NCBI RefSeq assembly: GCF_954871325.1
Contig: NC_088775.1
Coordinates: forward strand, 75,989,561 to 76,053,560
Length of the DNA stretch: 64,000 nucleotides
Source of the DNA: Gordionus sp. m RMFG-2023
Taxonomy: Eukaryota > Nematomorpha > Gordioida > Chordodea > Parachordodidae
Reading direction: 5' to 3'
The notes beneath the pieces were generated by a model that saw only the letters and a list, made by a program, of their open reading frames with translations, was not told the DNA's origin and searched no databases. Of the stretch, positions 11,791 to 23,106 are shown one piece after another. The position numbers were made by a program, and so were the translations under genes. Each line of letters begins with the position of its first letter. Positions within the stretch are counted from its first letter, which is position 1.

Positions 11791-12802
11791 TGTTGCATCC
11801 TGTGACATGGAACGGAACTTTGAGTGAATTTATGGAACGGGACGTGTACCGGAACCTTCCTGAAATATATATATTTATTATTTAATTCTATAATTAAAAA
11901 ATAAATTTTTTTAATCCGTTTAGCAGGTGACTATATAAAGTTCTTTTTATTTTTTAAATGATACACTGAAATTTTTTTTCTCCGATGAAGATTGGAAAAT
12001 ATGGGAAGCTAACTTTTCCAAAAAGAGAACATTTTTCCAAGTGACTTTATATGTCAATGGACCATCTGTAAAACAAGGCTTCAAAAAATTAATTCCCTGT
12101 TATCACAAAACTTGATTTCAACTCTCAACAAAAGGGAAAAAATGCATTACTTTGTCCTGCCTTATATCTAGATCCTAGGTTTAATCTTTTTTGAACGAAG
12201 AGGAAAATAATATAGCTATAAATCATTTATTGGTTACATGGGAACATATTAAAAATTTAAGAATGAAGATTTAAATATAAGTAATTTTGATAAATCTTCT
12301 GAAGAAAGACAAGATTATGATGAATTTTAAATGTTTCTAAGGTCTAAGGATAAAGAAGGAAAACATAGCGAAACTTACATAAAAGACGATATTCTATCAA
12401 CACTGTAAAAAAAATTAGAGCGGGATCGTCTAGATAAATAAATAGAAATATTTGCTAGAATACTGGGCATCCAATAAAATAAAAAAAATTTATCCTGTAT
12501 ATATTGGCCCAAATCGTATTAGCAACTCCATGTAGCCAGGTCAGTGTTGAACGTTGTTTTTCGATACTCAAATTTATAATCAAACCAAAAAGAACACGTA
12601 ATGATAATCTTTTAGAAAATATATTAGAGCTTTAATCTAATAAATGATTCATTTAATGATTAAATAAAGATTAATTAAAATGTGAATAAAAAATATAATT
12701 AGATATTTTTCTAGGAACGTTCCAAAAGGTGGAACGAAACAATTTTTTGACCGGAGCTTAACGGAACAAAACGCAAAAAATGCCTTTGTTCTGGGTCCCT
12801 GA

Positions 12803-14676
12803 TAGAGTTGTTAAAGGATCGAAAGATCGCCGATCCTAAATTCGATCCTAAATTTGTCAATTTTCTCGGATTTAAGATCCTGACTTTAAATTGTGGATCG
12901 TGATCTAGATCATTTTTTTAAATATTAGATCCCGATCCTTTTAAAAATTTATTTTTTACTTAAAAAGCAATAAATAAAAAATTTTGAAAATTAAATTAAA
13001 ATATTATTTAAAAAAAATATCTATCTATATCATATTTAATCAGGGACCCGAACCGTTATTTATAACGGTTAAGTTGGATTACGGTTCAGTTTGTAAAATA
13101 TTATAATGGTTACGTTTTGGTTACGGTTCTTAAAAAAAATTTATAAAGGTTCGGTTCAGATAATTATAAAGATTTATAAAGGTTCATTACGGTTTGAAAT
13201 TTTTTTTAATTGAAGAAACACCATTGTCTAATTTATTTTATTATAAACGTCTATGAATTATATATATAAAAAAAATATATAAGATTAAAAATAACTCATT
13301 TTTAAATATATAATTTGAACAACGTATAAGTAATATATTTTCTAATATAAATGGATTCATATTTGTTCGTTGTGACGATATCACAAATTCTAACCCCGAA
13401 AAGGCCCTTTCTACAGAAACTTGTGCTGCGAGAACCACCAGTACTATAAGAGCAGGTTTATATAATTCTGGATATTCAAATTATTTTAATTTCTAAAAAA
13501 TAAAAACTGAACCGGTTTAACCTTTTTTTATAAAGGTTCTTTTTACTCATTCAAAGAATAATTATATTGGTTCGGTTATATGGTTCAGATATTTATAAAG
13601 GTTTATAATGATTAAACGGTTCGTTACGGTTCACTCCGGGTCCCTGTATTTTATCAACCACCATTCCATCAGATTTTATATTTCAGCAATTTCCCAAATT
13701 TTTTGTAAGTACAAGTTATATTTATTTATTAATTATATTATAATATAAATAAATTCTAGGTTTTAATAATGTCCTCCATTATAGATTTAGAAGATGATAC
13801 ATCTACTTCTATTGATATGATAGTAGATATAAATGAGAATGAGAATCTTTTACCATTTCATAATTTACATAAGGATTTTACTTTATGTGAAATGAATGTA
13901 AGTAACCATACAATGATCTATGCAAAATGCTCTTTATGCAAAAACAAAATATCTTCTTCAAAGATTAGCAGTTCAAACCTAAAGAGGCATTTAGAAGTAA
14001 TTAATTCTTTTAAAAATTATTTGTGAAGATCATAACAATATGCATATAATAAGAATTATAGATTTCCTTCACTATATGATGACAATAATATATTGGCATC
14101 AATAATTCACCCAAAATTTAAGCTCATTGGCCTTTTATTAATCTGCCACAAAATTTGTTGCTAAAAGAAATGTTAATTGCCCATTTAGCAAATATACAGG
14201 GTTGATCATATGCAGATCCTTCAAATAAATGCATGAATGAAATCGATACCTTTTTTTGGAAAAATTCGTCAGCAAATGCTCTTTCCATTAATAATTTTTT
14301 TTATTCTAATGATGATTCAGTGAATATTTTTAACTACAGGAGCGCTTGTTTAGTAAAGCTAAACATGTATGAAAAACGTGGTTGTTTAAATGATGATGAT
14401 TTAGAAAAACTTTTATTATTAAAGGCTAATTTAATAATAAATAAATATATTTTAATTGTTATACTTATATTATATTATTCAATTACAATAAATTTATACC
14501 ATATTTAATTAATTTTTATATTAGTTAATTTTGCATCGATCAGAAATTTAAATAAGAAAAGGATCGTGATCGTGATCCTTTTTTTAAAAAAAAAGGTCGA
14601 TCCTAAATTTCGATCCTCTTTTTTTCGAAAGATCGTGATCGGGATTCGTCTTTTTAAAAATCGATTAACAAGCCTG
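12803..14676 (+). mobile_element. hAT transposon with GATC subterminal words
   Basis: The ends are TAGAGTTGTTAAAGGATCG and the complement of CAGGCTTGTTAATCGA. Dense GATCC/GATCG words occupy about 120 bases at each end. The flanking 8 bases are GTCCCTGA and GTCCCTGG (7/8), a hAT-length duplication. Inside on the plus strand are a BED-type finger (CSLCKNKI...SSSNLKRHLE, 13769-14026) and a C-terminal tail (NDDDLEKLLLLKANLI near 14390-14440). Most of the catalytic core is missing and a smaller hAT (13041-13646) lies within, so it is non-functional. Confidence 0.75.
13041..13646 (-). mobile_element. Small hAT element with GGTTCGG words, nested
   Basis: The termini are CAGGGACCCGAACCG and the complement of CAGGGACCCGGAGTGAACC. 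The flanking 8 bases are TATTTAAT and TATTTTAT (7/8). The minus strand at 13241-13438 encodes a hAT dimerisation block (VLAAQVSVERAFSGLEFVIS). Nothing else of the transposase remains. It sits inside the GATC-type hAT. Confidence 0.75.
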
Positions 14677-14691
14677 GTCCCTGGTAACATC

Positions 14692-15859
14692 ATATTTTGT
14701 CAAACTTTTATATCCACACAAAAATGCATTTCCAAGCATTATGCATCAGTTTAGATCATCCTCATCGAGTTGTGAAAGAGAATTATTAAATCAGATAAAC
14801 GTTAGAATATTAATATAAGAAAGGGCAACTTGGTTTTACTAAGACATGAAAAATCATACTGAAACTATTAACTTTGGAAATGTTTTTAAGGCATTTAAAA
14901 ATACATCTCAACAAAAATTATATTGTTAATGCTTTATTTTTATTAGTTTTACACTGCTCAATCATTAATAATATAATCAATTGTAATATAGTTATAAAAT
15001 TTTCTTAATTGCATATATTTTATAATTGAATATCTAACAAGTATTACAAGCACAATTAAACTATATAAACATTATTACAATTTGTAAAAACATTAATTCA
15101 ACTTATTCCTTTTCAGATATAAGTCAATTCTCATCTGCCATTTAATTTTATAATTATATTTTATCATAATTATATTTTTAAATTTTTATATGTGGCATTT
15201 TTCAAATAAAATCATTCAATTTTATGTTCAAATAACTCAAATATTCGTTCTATGATGTTAAAAAAAATTTCTTAACTGTCCCTCCAAAATTTTAACCCCC
15301 TCCCTCCGCTATATGGATGAAATGGGTGAATTTAGAATAGTCCTGTTAGGTAAAGAACGAAATAGGAATATTATTCACTCAAGTGAAAGGTGTGGCATGT
15401 GTCATAGAATAAAGGATAAATAAACTAAATATTTAGCCAAATATGGAAATTTTTTTTATGTTTGAAGCATATTAATGCATTGTTATGCATGACAAAATTA
15501 ATATATTTCAAGGTCCTATATTTTTTTTATGTTTGAATGTATTAGTGTGAATCTTTTTTATGAAAGAATATAAAAATTATGAATTATAATGATATGAAAG
15601 ATAAATTATTTTTTTTAAATTTAATATTTTAAATTTTAAAAAAGTGTTAGAAAATTTCGGCACATATAATATCCTCATTATATTTAATCTAAGCATAATA
15701 AATTAAAATAAATATTTTATAAGTGTAAGGTTAGTTCTTATATCCAAATATCATGAATATAAATGTAGATATATATATATTTAAAATTGGGGTCTATTAG
15801 ACCCCACCAGAGCATTTACATCATTTTTTTCACCGTAACATTGAAGAGTTAAAATCTCT
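14692..15859. other. AT-rich stretch, intron or intergenic
   Basis: There are no supported genes. It contains a GGGGTCTATTAGACCCC palindrome at 15785 that recalls piggyBac-type subterminal sequence. If the transporter exons are one gene, this is intronic. Confidence 0.4.
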
Positions 15860-16045
15860 TTTTTTTAAAAAAAAATTTGAATTATAGTCGTTATTTTAAA
15901 AATTTATTAATTTTTACTCATTTTTCTTTAAAATTCTTCCTCAAAATTATATATTGCATACATTCTTTGAGAAAAGAGTGGTGGAGAAAAATTTTTCTTA
16001 GCTTAAAATGATATTTACGAGAACATGCAAATTTGCGATGGGCTG
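15860..16045. repeat. Family B right-end fragment
   Basis: It shares ATAGTCGTTATTTTAAAA, TTAGCTTAAAATGATATTTAC and GCAAATTTGCGATG with 2785-2935 and partly with 37240-37376. It ends near GGTTACGCGCC, recalling the GGCTACGCC terminus. Confidence 0.5.
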
Positions 16046-16745
16046 GTTACGCGCCTGTTAAGATGGGTTTTTTTTAAAAAAAGGATTTCGGTATTATGGT
16101 ATCTTATCAGAATCGCCAGAAAATAAAGAGCCACGCAACTCTAAAAAGCACGGCCCTAACCGTGAAAAATATTAAAATTGTCTTTCGGCCGCCCGTAATA
16201 TCTTTTAACCTGGCCCAAAAAATAATTTGCACAAATTTGGTGCAGTCCGAAAACTTTGCAAACCTCACCCACAGGCTGATCTTTATGCCTTGCCCAAAAT
16301 TTTTTTTAAACTAGCTTGATCATTGGCTTTATCAGTGCTCTGTGTAGTTTTAAAAATATCGTTCTATCACGATCTTAAATATTACTTATTTTAGATTTTC
16401 AATATTCACCAAATTATACCCCAAAAAAGTATTCAAAAATTTTACTCCAAGTCTATCAATTAAAATAATAAGCCGACCCCAGATTTTAAGAAAGCAATTT
16501 CGATTTAGCTCTTAAGTTTAAAAAGATATTTTATATCTGATGTAAAGGAAATTAAAAGGTGAATTCTAGGTGAATCCTAGAGGGTGTTTAAAATTTTATA
16601 ATTTTTGAAAGATATTTTAACGAAATTTAAACTGTTGAATAAATTACATTTATTTTTATCATATTATGAATTTAATCAATATCAATATCTAAAGTAGTGA
16701 TGCGTCCTAAGATATAAACATTACATTAGTTATAATTAGAGACTG

Positions 16746-16877
16746 CAGAGGTAACATTTGCACGGCCCGGCCTGGATTTTTTTTCAAAAATCTTTTGGGC
16801 ATGGCCTGGGTTTTATATTTTTAGGCCCAGCCCGGGTATTTAAAAAAAAATAATATGATTCGGGTACTGCAGGTCTG
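16746..16877. repeat. CCCGGG-type MITE fragment
   Basis: It begins CAGAGGTAAC and ends GCAGGTCTG, with GGCCCGGCCTGG and GCCCAGCCCGGG inside. No target duplication was found. It resembles 4861-5094. Confidence 0.4.
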
Positions 16878-17659
16878 ATATGTATATATATATAGATAAT
16901 ATACCTATATCTTGTTTTTCGACATTTTGAGATATGTTAGACCTGAGGGTAGTGGACGGAGTCGAATCGAACATACTTATTATGGCCGCTAAAAAATTAT
17001 GTGAGATAAATTTTTTTTAAATTTTTAAGATAGGAGAGCCTCCAATGAGAAAGAAGTATTTAAGAAGGAATGCAGAGTATTTAAAGCTTAGAGGTTAATG
17101 TTTTTTTAAAAAGAAAAAGTTAAACTGTAAATTTTTGTTTTAAGTTGCGTCCAAACTTGTTTCAAAAAAACAAAACCTTAAGGAAACCTAATGATAAAGT
17201 TTTAAAAATTTGGCAAATAGTTTTTGGCTATATCTTCATTTTTCTATTCACAACTTATTTCGTGTTTTTTTTCCTTAAAGTTTTGAAAGTTTTTGAATTA
17301 AATTTTTTGACGTTTTGGACACAGCAAACTTATTCAAAGTAAATTTCGTTCACTTTAAAATTGGAGTGTACACTCAATTTTTTTTAATTTCATGAGTTAG
17401 CTATAATTAAAAGAAAATATCGTATTCCTACATGTAATACTTATATTTTAAAGCAGAAAACTTGGCCGCGCCAGCTAAAAAAAAATTTTTGAATAGCTAG
17501 CACGAATATTTTGAAATGAATTTAAATTGTATAAATTAATTGAATTCGAGAATCATAAAAGGAAAAGTTTAACATACATTTGCTGCTCATATTTTCAGTT
17601 CCCTTATAAAAATATTCCCCAAAATTTTCAGGAGAGGAAGGAAGGAAAGATTGTAAATT

Positions 17660-17872
17660 AGAATTTAAAAAACCGATCCGTGTTTAAGAAAAAAAAACTG
17701 GTCGTAGGTTTAAGAATAAAAACAGTCTAGGGTTAAGAATAAAAAACAGCCGAGCTAAAAAAAAAATTAAAAAAAACCAAGATCGGGGCTAAAGTAAAAA
17801 ATAAATCTTGACTGAATGAATAAAACTTTTAAATCAGACTAGGGCAAAAAATTCGACCGCTGTAGGTCTCTG
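17660..17872. repeat. CCCGGG-family-like end fragment
   Basis: The right end (GCTGTAGGTCTCTG) matches the terminus of 4861-5094 in style. The interior repeats a GGTTTAAGAAAAAA-like motif several times. The left end is not defined. Confidence 0.3.
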
Positions 17873-18433
17873 ATTTAAAGACCCTAACCATGTAGATGTC
17901 ATTTAAAATATAAATGTTTTATTTGTATATAAATCAAAAAAAAATTAAAGCTTTTGCTCAGTTTTTGAACCTTCAAAGTCGGAGTGCCACTTTAGTTAAA
18001 TGAATGACAAATTAAATTGTTTAATAAATATGCGTGCCAATCAGAAATGATTCCTTTTATCAGCACGCATAACAACTTTTCTCGCCCCTCTCACGAGATT
18101 TTTTTTCTTCCCATTATATTGTTTTCTAACAGTTTGAAACCAGAAACATAACTCGAAATCGGGTTAAAATGTTTAGAAAAAGAACCTTTTTTTAAAGGGG
18201 AATTGGAAAATCCCCTTAAAATTTACAGGAACTGGAAGCAATTTTGAAAGATATTAGTCAAAACTGGAACCTTTTTTTATTTATTTTAAATTCTTTATAA
18301 AATATGTTGGACAAAAAGATATTCATTTCGGAAATAAGCTTCTTAAAATTTTATTATATTTATATTAATTAATTTTATAGTAATATGTTGCAGAATCATG
18401 CAGCCAGCCCAGCCCGCAAGATCAATAAAAAAA

Positions 18434-18791
18434 TAGAGGTCTGACCCATGGCCCGAAAAGATATTATATTTCCTTCTTATTCTAAGCTTTTTTTGCCTAA
18501 TTTGAATATCACAATTCAAAAATGATTTTTTTTTAAAAAAAAAACAGAAAAAAGCTGTTTAAATAGTCAGTTGTATGTTTTATTTTCATTTTATAAAATC
18601 AAGAAATATTATAAAATCATAATTTATTTGCTCAACATTTATATTTAATGCATAGCACATAATAGAGAAGATATTAAAGAAATTAAGTTTGAAACATATT
18701 TCCATAATTCCATCTATAAAAAGTCGGTGCCTAAAAATTTTATAACACCAGGTTTCGGATTGAGGGCCGAAAAATAGATCGCAGGTCCCTG
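18434..18791. repeat. Possible MITE with GGCCCG words
   Basis: The ends TAGAGGTCTGACCCATGGCCCG and the complement of CAGGGACCTGCGATC are roughly inverted, and each is followed by GGCC. No target duplication was found. Confidence 0.3.
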
Positions 18792-19097
18792 GAAGGTGTC
18801 GCTCGGATTATGAAACTGGCTGGATATATTTATTACCTTTACATTTAGAATAAAACGGATGGAAGGCATATTTTAAAATTTTTGGGAATAAAAAAGGATT
18901 ATAAAGAACTATTTATTATTATACATCTATGAAATTAACTATCAGGTTGTTTTGATAAAGATTGGCAAGTTATAATATAAATTAGAGGCATGCAAATAAA
19001 TAAAAATAATTTTACCCATTGGTTTTGAAAAATGTTGTCTCCCATTTAATTTTTTTGTAAAAGCATAATAAATAAAAATGTAGAATATTATTTTGGA

Positions 19098-20114
19098 ATG
19101 CGAACCCGGCAAAATTTTAGCCCCGGGTTCGGTTTATGGAAATATTTTTAAACCCGGGTTTGGTTCCGGGTTCAGCTCGGGTTTAAGAATTTTTGAATTG
19201 ATATTAAAAAACTAGACATAAATTTGGTATAAAAATAAATTTTTTATTTTATTTATAGGCAAAATACATTTAAAAATACAAAACAGTCATAAACCTTGAA
19301 ATAAAAGAGTTAAAGAGTAGTGTTGTTAAACGGCTCGTTTTGAGTCGATTTTTAAAAACAGCTAAGTCAATATTCTATCCAGAAAATTATTACGCAAACC
19401 TGAAGATTTTGCTCAAATAAGGAACAAAGGTCTAGACATATATTAACAAAATCTCGAGGCTTAGGGCATAATTTTTTTGGCTAAAACATTGAGTTAGCCG
19501 TTTTAGAGAATTGGCTCAAAATGAGCCATTTAACAACACTATTAAAGAGGATAAATTTTAAATAGCAATGATTTCATAGAATTAAAAAACAGATATATAA
19601 ATTTAATTTCAATTATAATATACACTTCATTAATATATATTAAAAATTAATCTGAACAAAAAATAAATCAATATAATAATTTTTACTTTGACTTGTTCAT
19701 TCCTTTAATTAGAAATCTTTGAGACTAAGTTAAAAATTGAAAATAAATGGCGTGAATGTATTTAATTGCTTTAAATTTATTTAACACTCCAATAGGAATC
19801 TTTGAAATTAAATTTTAAAATAAATTAAAAAATGGCGTAAATAAATTAAGTTGTTTAAAATTTATTATCACTTCACTTAATGATAATATTATAAAATCTC
19901 AATTAAATTATTAATATTTGTATTTACAATTATACAAATACCTTAATATATGATTTTAAACAATACACTGAACCCGCTTGAACCCGGGTTCATAAAAATT
20001 CCTGGGTTCGGTTCGGGGTTTTAAAAATTTTATAAATGGGGTTCAGGTTAGGTTCGGGTTCATATCAAAAACCCGGGTTTACTCCTCCGGGTTCAGGTTC
20101 GGTTCAAATCCCTG
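19098..20114. mobile_element. hAT-like element with CCCGGGTTC words, no transposase
   Basis: Both ends carry dense AACCCGGGTTCGG-type words. The right terminus is the complement of CAGGGATTTGAACC. The flanks ATTTTGGA and ATTTTGAC match at six of eight bases. The interior is non-coding AT-rich DNA, and a 224-bp MITE sits inside it. It is probably a non-autonomous hAT. Confidence 0.6.
19318..19541. mobile_element. Intact 224-bp MITE with perfect 8-bp target duplication
   Basis: The termini are TAGTGTTGTTAAACGGCTCG and its near-perfect inverse. They are flanked by TTAAAGAG at 19310-19317 and 19542-19549. It is non-coding. It is the reference copy for related pieces at 5455, 11145, 20263 and 46491. 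The TIR resembles those of the larger BED-type hATs here, so those may be its mobilisers (inference). Confidence 0.85.
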
Positions 20115-20262
20115 ATTTTGACATAAAAAATTTATTTCTACCAAATATAATCTCATCTCTGCCTCGCCTGCAAAGAGCGCGCCTGTATTATTTTTTAAAA
20201 TATTTTTTTTTTACTCGCCTCTAAAAAAGTTTTCATTTTTTTAAATAAAAATGGGTGACCGG

Positions 20263-20395
20263 TAGTATTGTTAAAGGACTCGATTTGGGGCGATAGCTAA
20301 CTCAGCTCATAGGGGGGATAAAGGTTTGGACACCTATCTGCGAAATCTCGTGGCTTAAGCTATGGCTAAAATACAACGACAGGAACTTAATAGTT
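20263..20395. repeat. Left-end copy of the TAGTGTTGTTAAA MITE
   Basis: It begins TAGTATTGTTAAAGGACTCG and retains the AATCTCGTGGCTTAAGC segment. The right half is missing. Confidence 0.45.
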
Positions 20396-21184
20396 TATTA
20401 TACTTTTTTCAAATATTTATTTGAAAAATCGGATCGGTTTTTAAATATCGGGTTGATTTAATTTTTTTTCGATAATGGTATATCTAATAATATTTGCCTA
20501 TTTTATTAACAAAAAATAATTTCTTACAATAAGTGTCTTCTCTATTTTTATAAAAATGTAAAAGTCAAAAAATAATATTATAATTAGATTGGCTTCTCCA
20601 CAATCGATTATTTTCCTGGGAAAAAAAATTAAGTACAAAATCTAATACTTACCATTTTTCTTTTTATATGTCAATCGTGAGGAGGGGGCTTCCCTAAAAA
20701 TTTGGGACCCCTGCCAATTTAGAAGGCTAGCAATGCTGTGTTTTACTTATAAAGTAATATACTGTCTAGTGATTTCCATCATCCCAAATAATGCCCTTCT
20801 GAAAGAAATCAAAGATTTTACAGGAAATATTGTGATAGGTACTGAATTTTGAGGACTAAGAATGTATAATTTATGAATCTGGTTAATGACACATACTAAC
20901 CTCAATTTATTCATTAAAATGGATACACTTTGAAGTCCACCATTGCATTGAATTTAGATAAAAAGTCTTTTGATGGTGTCTACTACAGTCAATGACATTG
21001 ACTGCTATACAACTGACCTCAATGTATGCAAATTTTTAACAAATGAATCATCAAACATCAGTTCAGATTAGTATTATTGTCATGCTCTAGTGCAACAAAC
21101 AATTATGAAGTTGATATTAGTCATGATGGTCTTTGAAATTATAGCTTTAAAATTTAGATCTGTATAAAATAAATGTATTATAAC
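20396..21184. other. Unassigned, probably intronic sequence
   Basis: No confident gene. On the minus strand, an acceptor-like TTTTATACAG at about 21160 is followed by an open stretch reading FKAIISK. This could be the missing transporter exon, but no good donor in the right phase follows. Confidence 0.3.
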
Positions 21185-22923
21185 TAGTGCTGTAAACGTT
21201 ACTACAAAAAAGAAACGCGTTACCGTTGCTCGTTACATCTGAAAAATGGAACGCGTTACCGTTACTCGTTACCATTTTACAAAAGGAACACGCGTTACCA
21301 GCTTTTCAAAAAAATAACGGGCTACTCGTTACTTAAAAAAATTAAATGTTATATATAATGCAAAAGAATATTTTTTTCCGACAATATATAATAAAATAAA
21401 ACTATAAAAAAAGAACATATAAGATAAGATCTTTTTATAATAAAATTTTCATATATAATCATAATATGAATAAAATTATACAAAAATAATATATTATAAG
21501 ATAACATCTTTATGTAACAATTTTTTAACAATTGATTTTCAAAATTTTGATCAGATAAACATGAGCGCTTAGTACTCAACACAGCCTTCGCCGTGCTAAA
21601 CACACGTTCAATTGGCGCAGAGGATGGGAGAGTGGTGTTATATTTAATAAACAAAATTTTCAATTCGGGGAATTTATTAAAAATATTTAAGGAAATATCT
21701 TTATTTTGAAAAAAGCTTGAAAGATCATCTTCACAGAGATCTTCATTCATTTCCTCATCAAAAAAAATTTATCTTTATCTGAAAATATTCTAGTGTGTGT
21801 GTTGGATAAAGGAATCAAGCCTGTTCTTTCTTTATCAATATCTTTTCTCAAACTGGAAATAAGTTCCAGCATTCTTCCTTTATTGACCTCTAATTTTATC
21901 AAGGGCCAATCAAATTTAAATAGTGGGTGAATTATTGCCGATAGTATATATTCATCATCATAGATGTGTTTGAATCTATTGAAAATATGATAGTCAAAAT
22001 ATAAATTATAAGCAATATTTGAACTGTATACCTTTTATCTATGGCTTCCAGGATTGAATCAATAAGCGGCTTACAAAACTTAAAATTATTTAAAGCCAAT
22101 TTTTTAAGTTTTGATATTATAATGGTTATAGTGGGAGTGAGATATCCCAAATGCATATTTTCTTCGCTCTCTAAAATTGAAAGAGCCGTAGCTATCGAAT
22201 ACATGGGTTAAATAATAAGATTCTATATATAGTATTTTAATAATAAAATCTATAATGAAATTAAATAAATTTTTTCAAAATCATTTCATGATTAAGTTTT
22301 TATGTTTAAAATAATTATATATTAATTCATTCTTTACCTTCAAATGTTTTTTTAAGTTTGAGCTACTTGACACTGACGTTGAAATATTTGCATTGAGACA
22401 TAATTTACATTTACAAAGTGTAGACTTGGTACCATTAATTTTCTTAATTGGTTTAAAATATAATTCAAATTGGGGCCAGGGAAGGGTTAAATCATCTTCA
22501 TCTGAAGAAGTAAGTAATGGACATAATATTCTTAAAATAAATTATAATAATAATATCATTATTAACATTTACTTTGAATTTTGATTGAATATTAATTTCG
22601 ACTGATAATTTAACAACGAGAATTTTAAAAAAAATGTTGGAAGTGGTTGATATGAATTAAAACTCGGCTTAAATTATTAATATTAAGAAGAATTAAAAAA
22701 TAAATAAAGTAATTTTATAATACAATAAAATATGTTTTTCTTTTTATTGATATTTTTAAGAAAAAATATAAAGTAATGAGTAAAGTAACGTTTTGTGTTA
22801 CCGTTACTCAAAAAAAGAAACGCATTACCGTTACTTGTGACCTTTAGATAAAGGTAACGAATGGCGTTCCTTTTCTTCAAAAAGAGTAAAGATGTTACTT
22901 TTTGACGTTACTTCACAGCACTA
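21185..22923 (-). mobile_element. hAT transposon with CGTTAC words and BED-type transposase
   Basis: The ends are TAGTGCTGTAAACGTTACT and the complement of TAGTGCTGTGAAGTAACG. The flanking duplication ATTATAAC (21177-21184, 22924-22931) is perfect. Subterminal CGTTACC words are dense at both ends. On the minus strand the domains are in order. A BED finger comes first (CKCKLCLNAN...SSSNLKKHLK, about 22330-22505). The middle region (21932-22204) contains HLGYLTPTITIIISKLKKL and CKPLIDSILEAIDKRY. The dimerisation domain (21349-21750) contains TTLPSSAPIERVFSTAKAVL. The frame is interrupted between these blocks. It lies beside exon 2 of the transporter, so probably in its intron. Confidence 0.85.
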
Positions 22924-23106
22924 ATTATAACCATTCTACCAATTTTTTGATTTATTTCAGAGTTGATGTTTTAATTAATGTCATTTATAATTTGGCAAAA
23001 TATGAGATCATGTGACTTTTGTTAATTTTATAATTCAAATATAATCAATATTAAAAGTGGTAATATATGTAGCTGTAAGAACTAAATAATGTTCTAAATA
23101 ACAAAC

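Larger units (their letters stand above)
11811..14683 (+). mobile_element. hAT element with GGAAC subterminal words, split by a second hAT
   Basis: Copies of GGAACG-type words lie near 11811-11870 and 12712-12775. A hAT C-terminal dimerisation block (QVSVERCFSILKFIIKPKRT, 12504-12635) is encoded on the plus strand. Degenerate upstream coding includes the segment NIAINHLL near 12210. The right terminus reads GGGTCCCTG but is now divided: GTCCCTGA ends at 12802 and GTCCCTGG resumes at 14677, because another hAT inserted there. The left TIR is eroded. The left limit is approximate. Confidence 0.6.

Noticed and set aside
15313-15423. 36-codon frame starting MDEMGEFRIVLLGKE, reminiscent of AIG1/GIMAP GTPases
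   Set aside because: The P-loop continuation is absent, and the match is too short to support a gene.
20036-20224. Open frame through repeated GFRLGSG-like residues
   Set aside because: It is produced by the CCCGGGTTC subterminal words of the hAT-like element.
23073-23106. A 34-base intron after transporter exon 2 (GTTTGT...TTACAG)
   Set aside because: The sites look usable, but the following reading soon hits a stop and does not match the family, so the next exon was left open.
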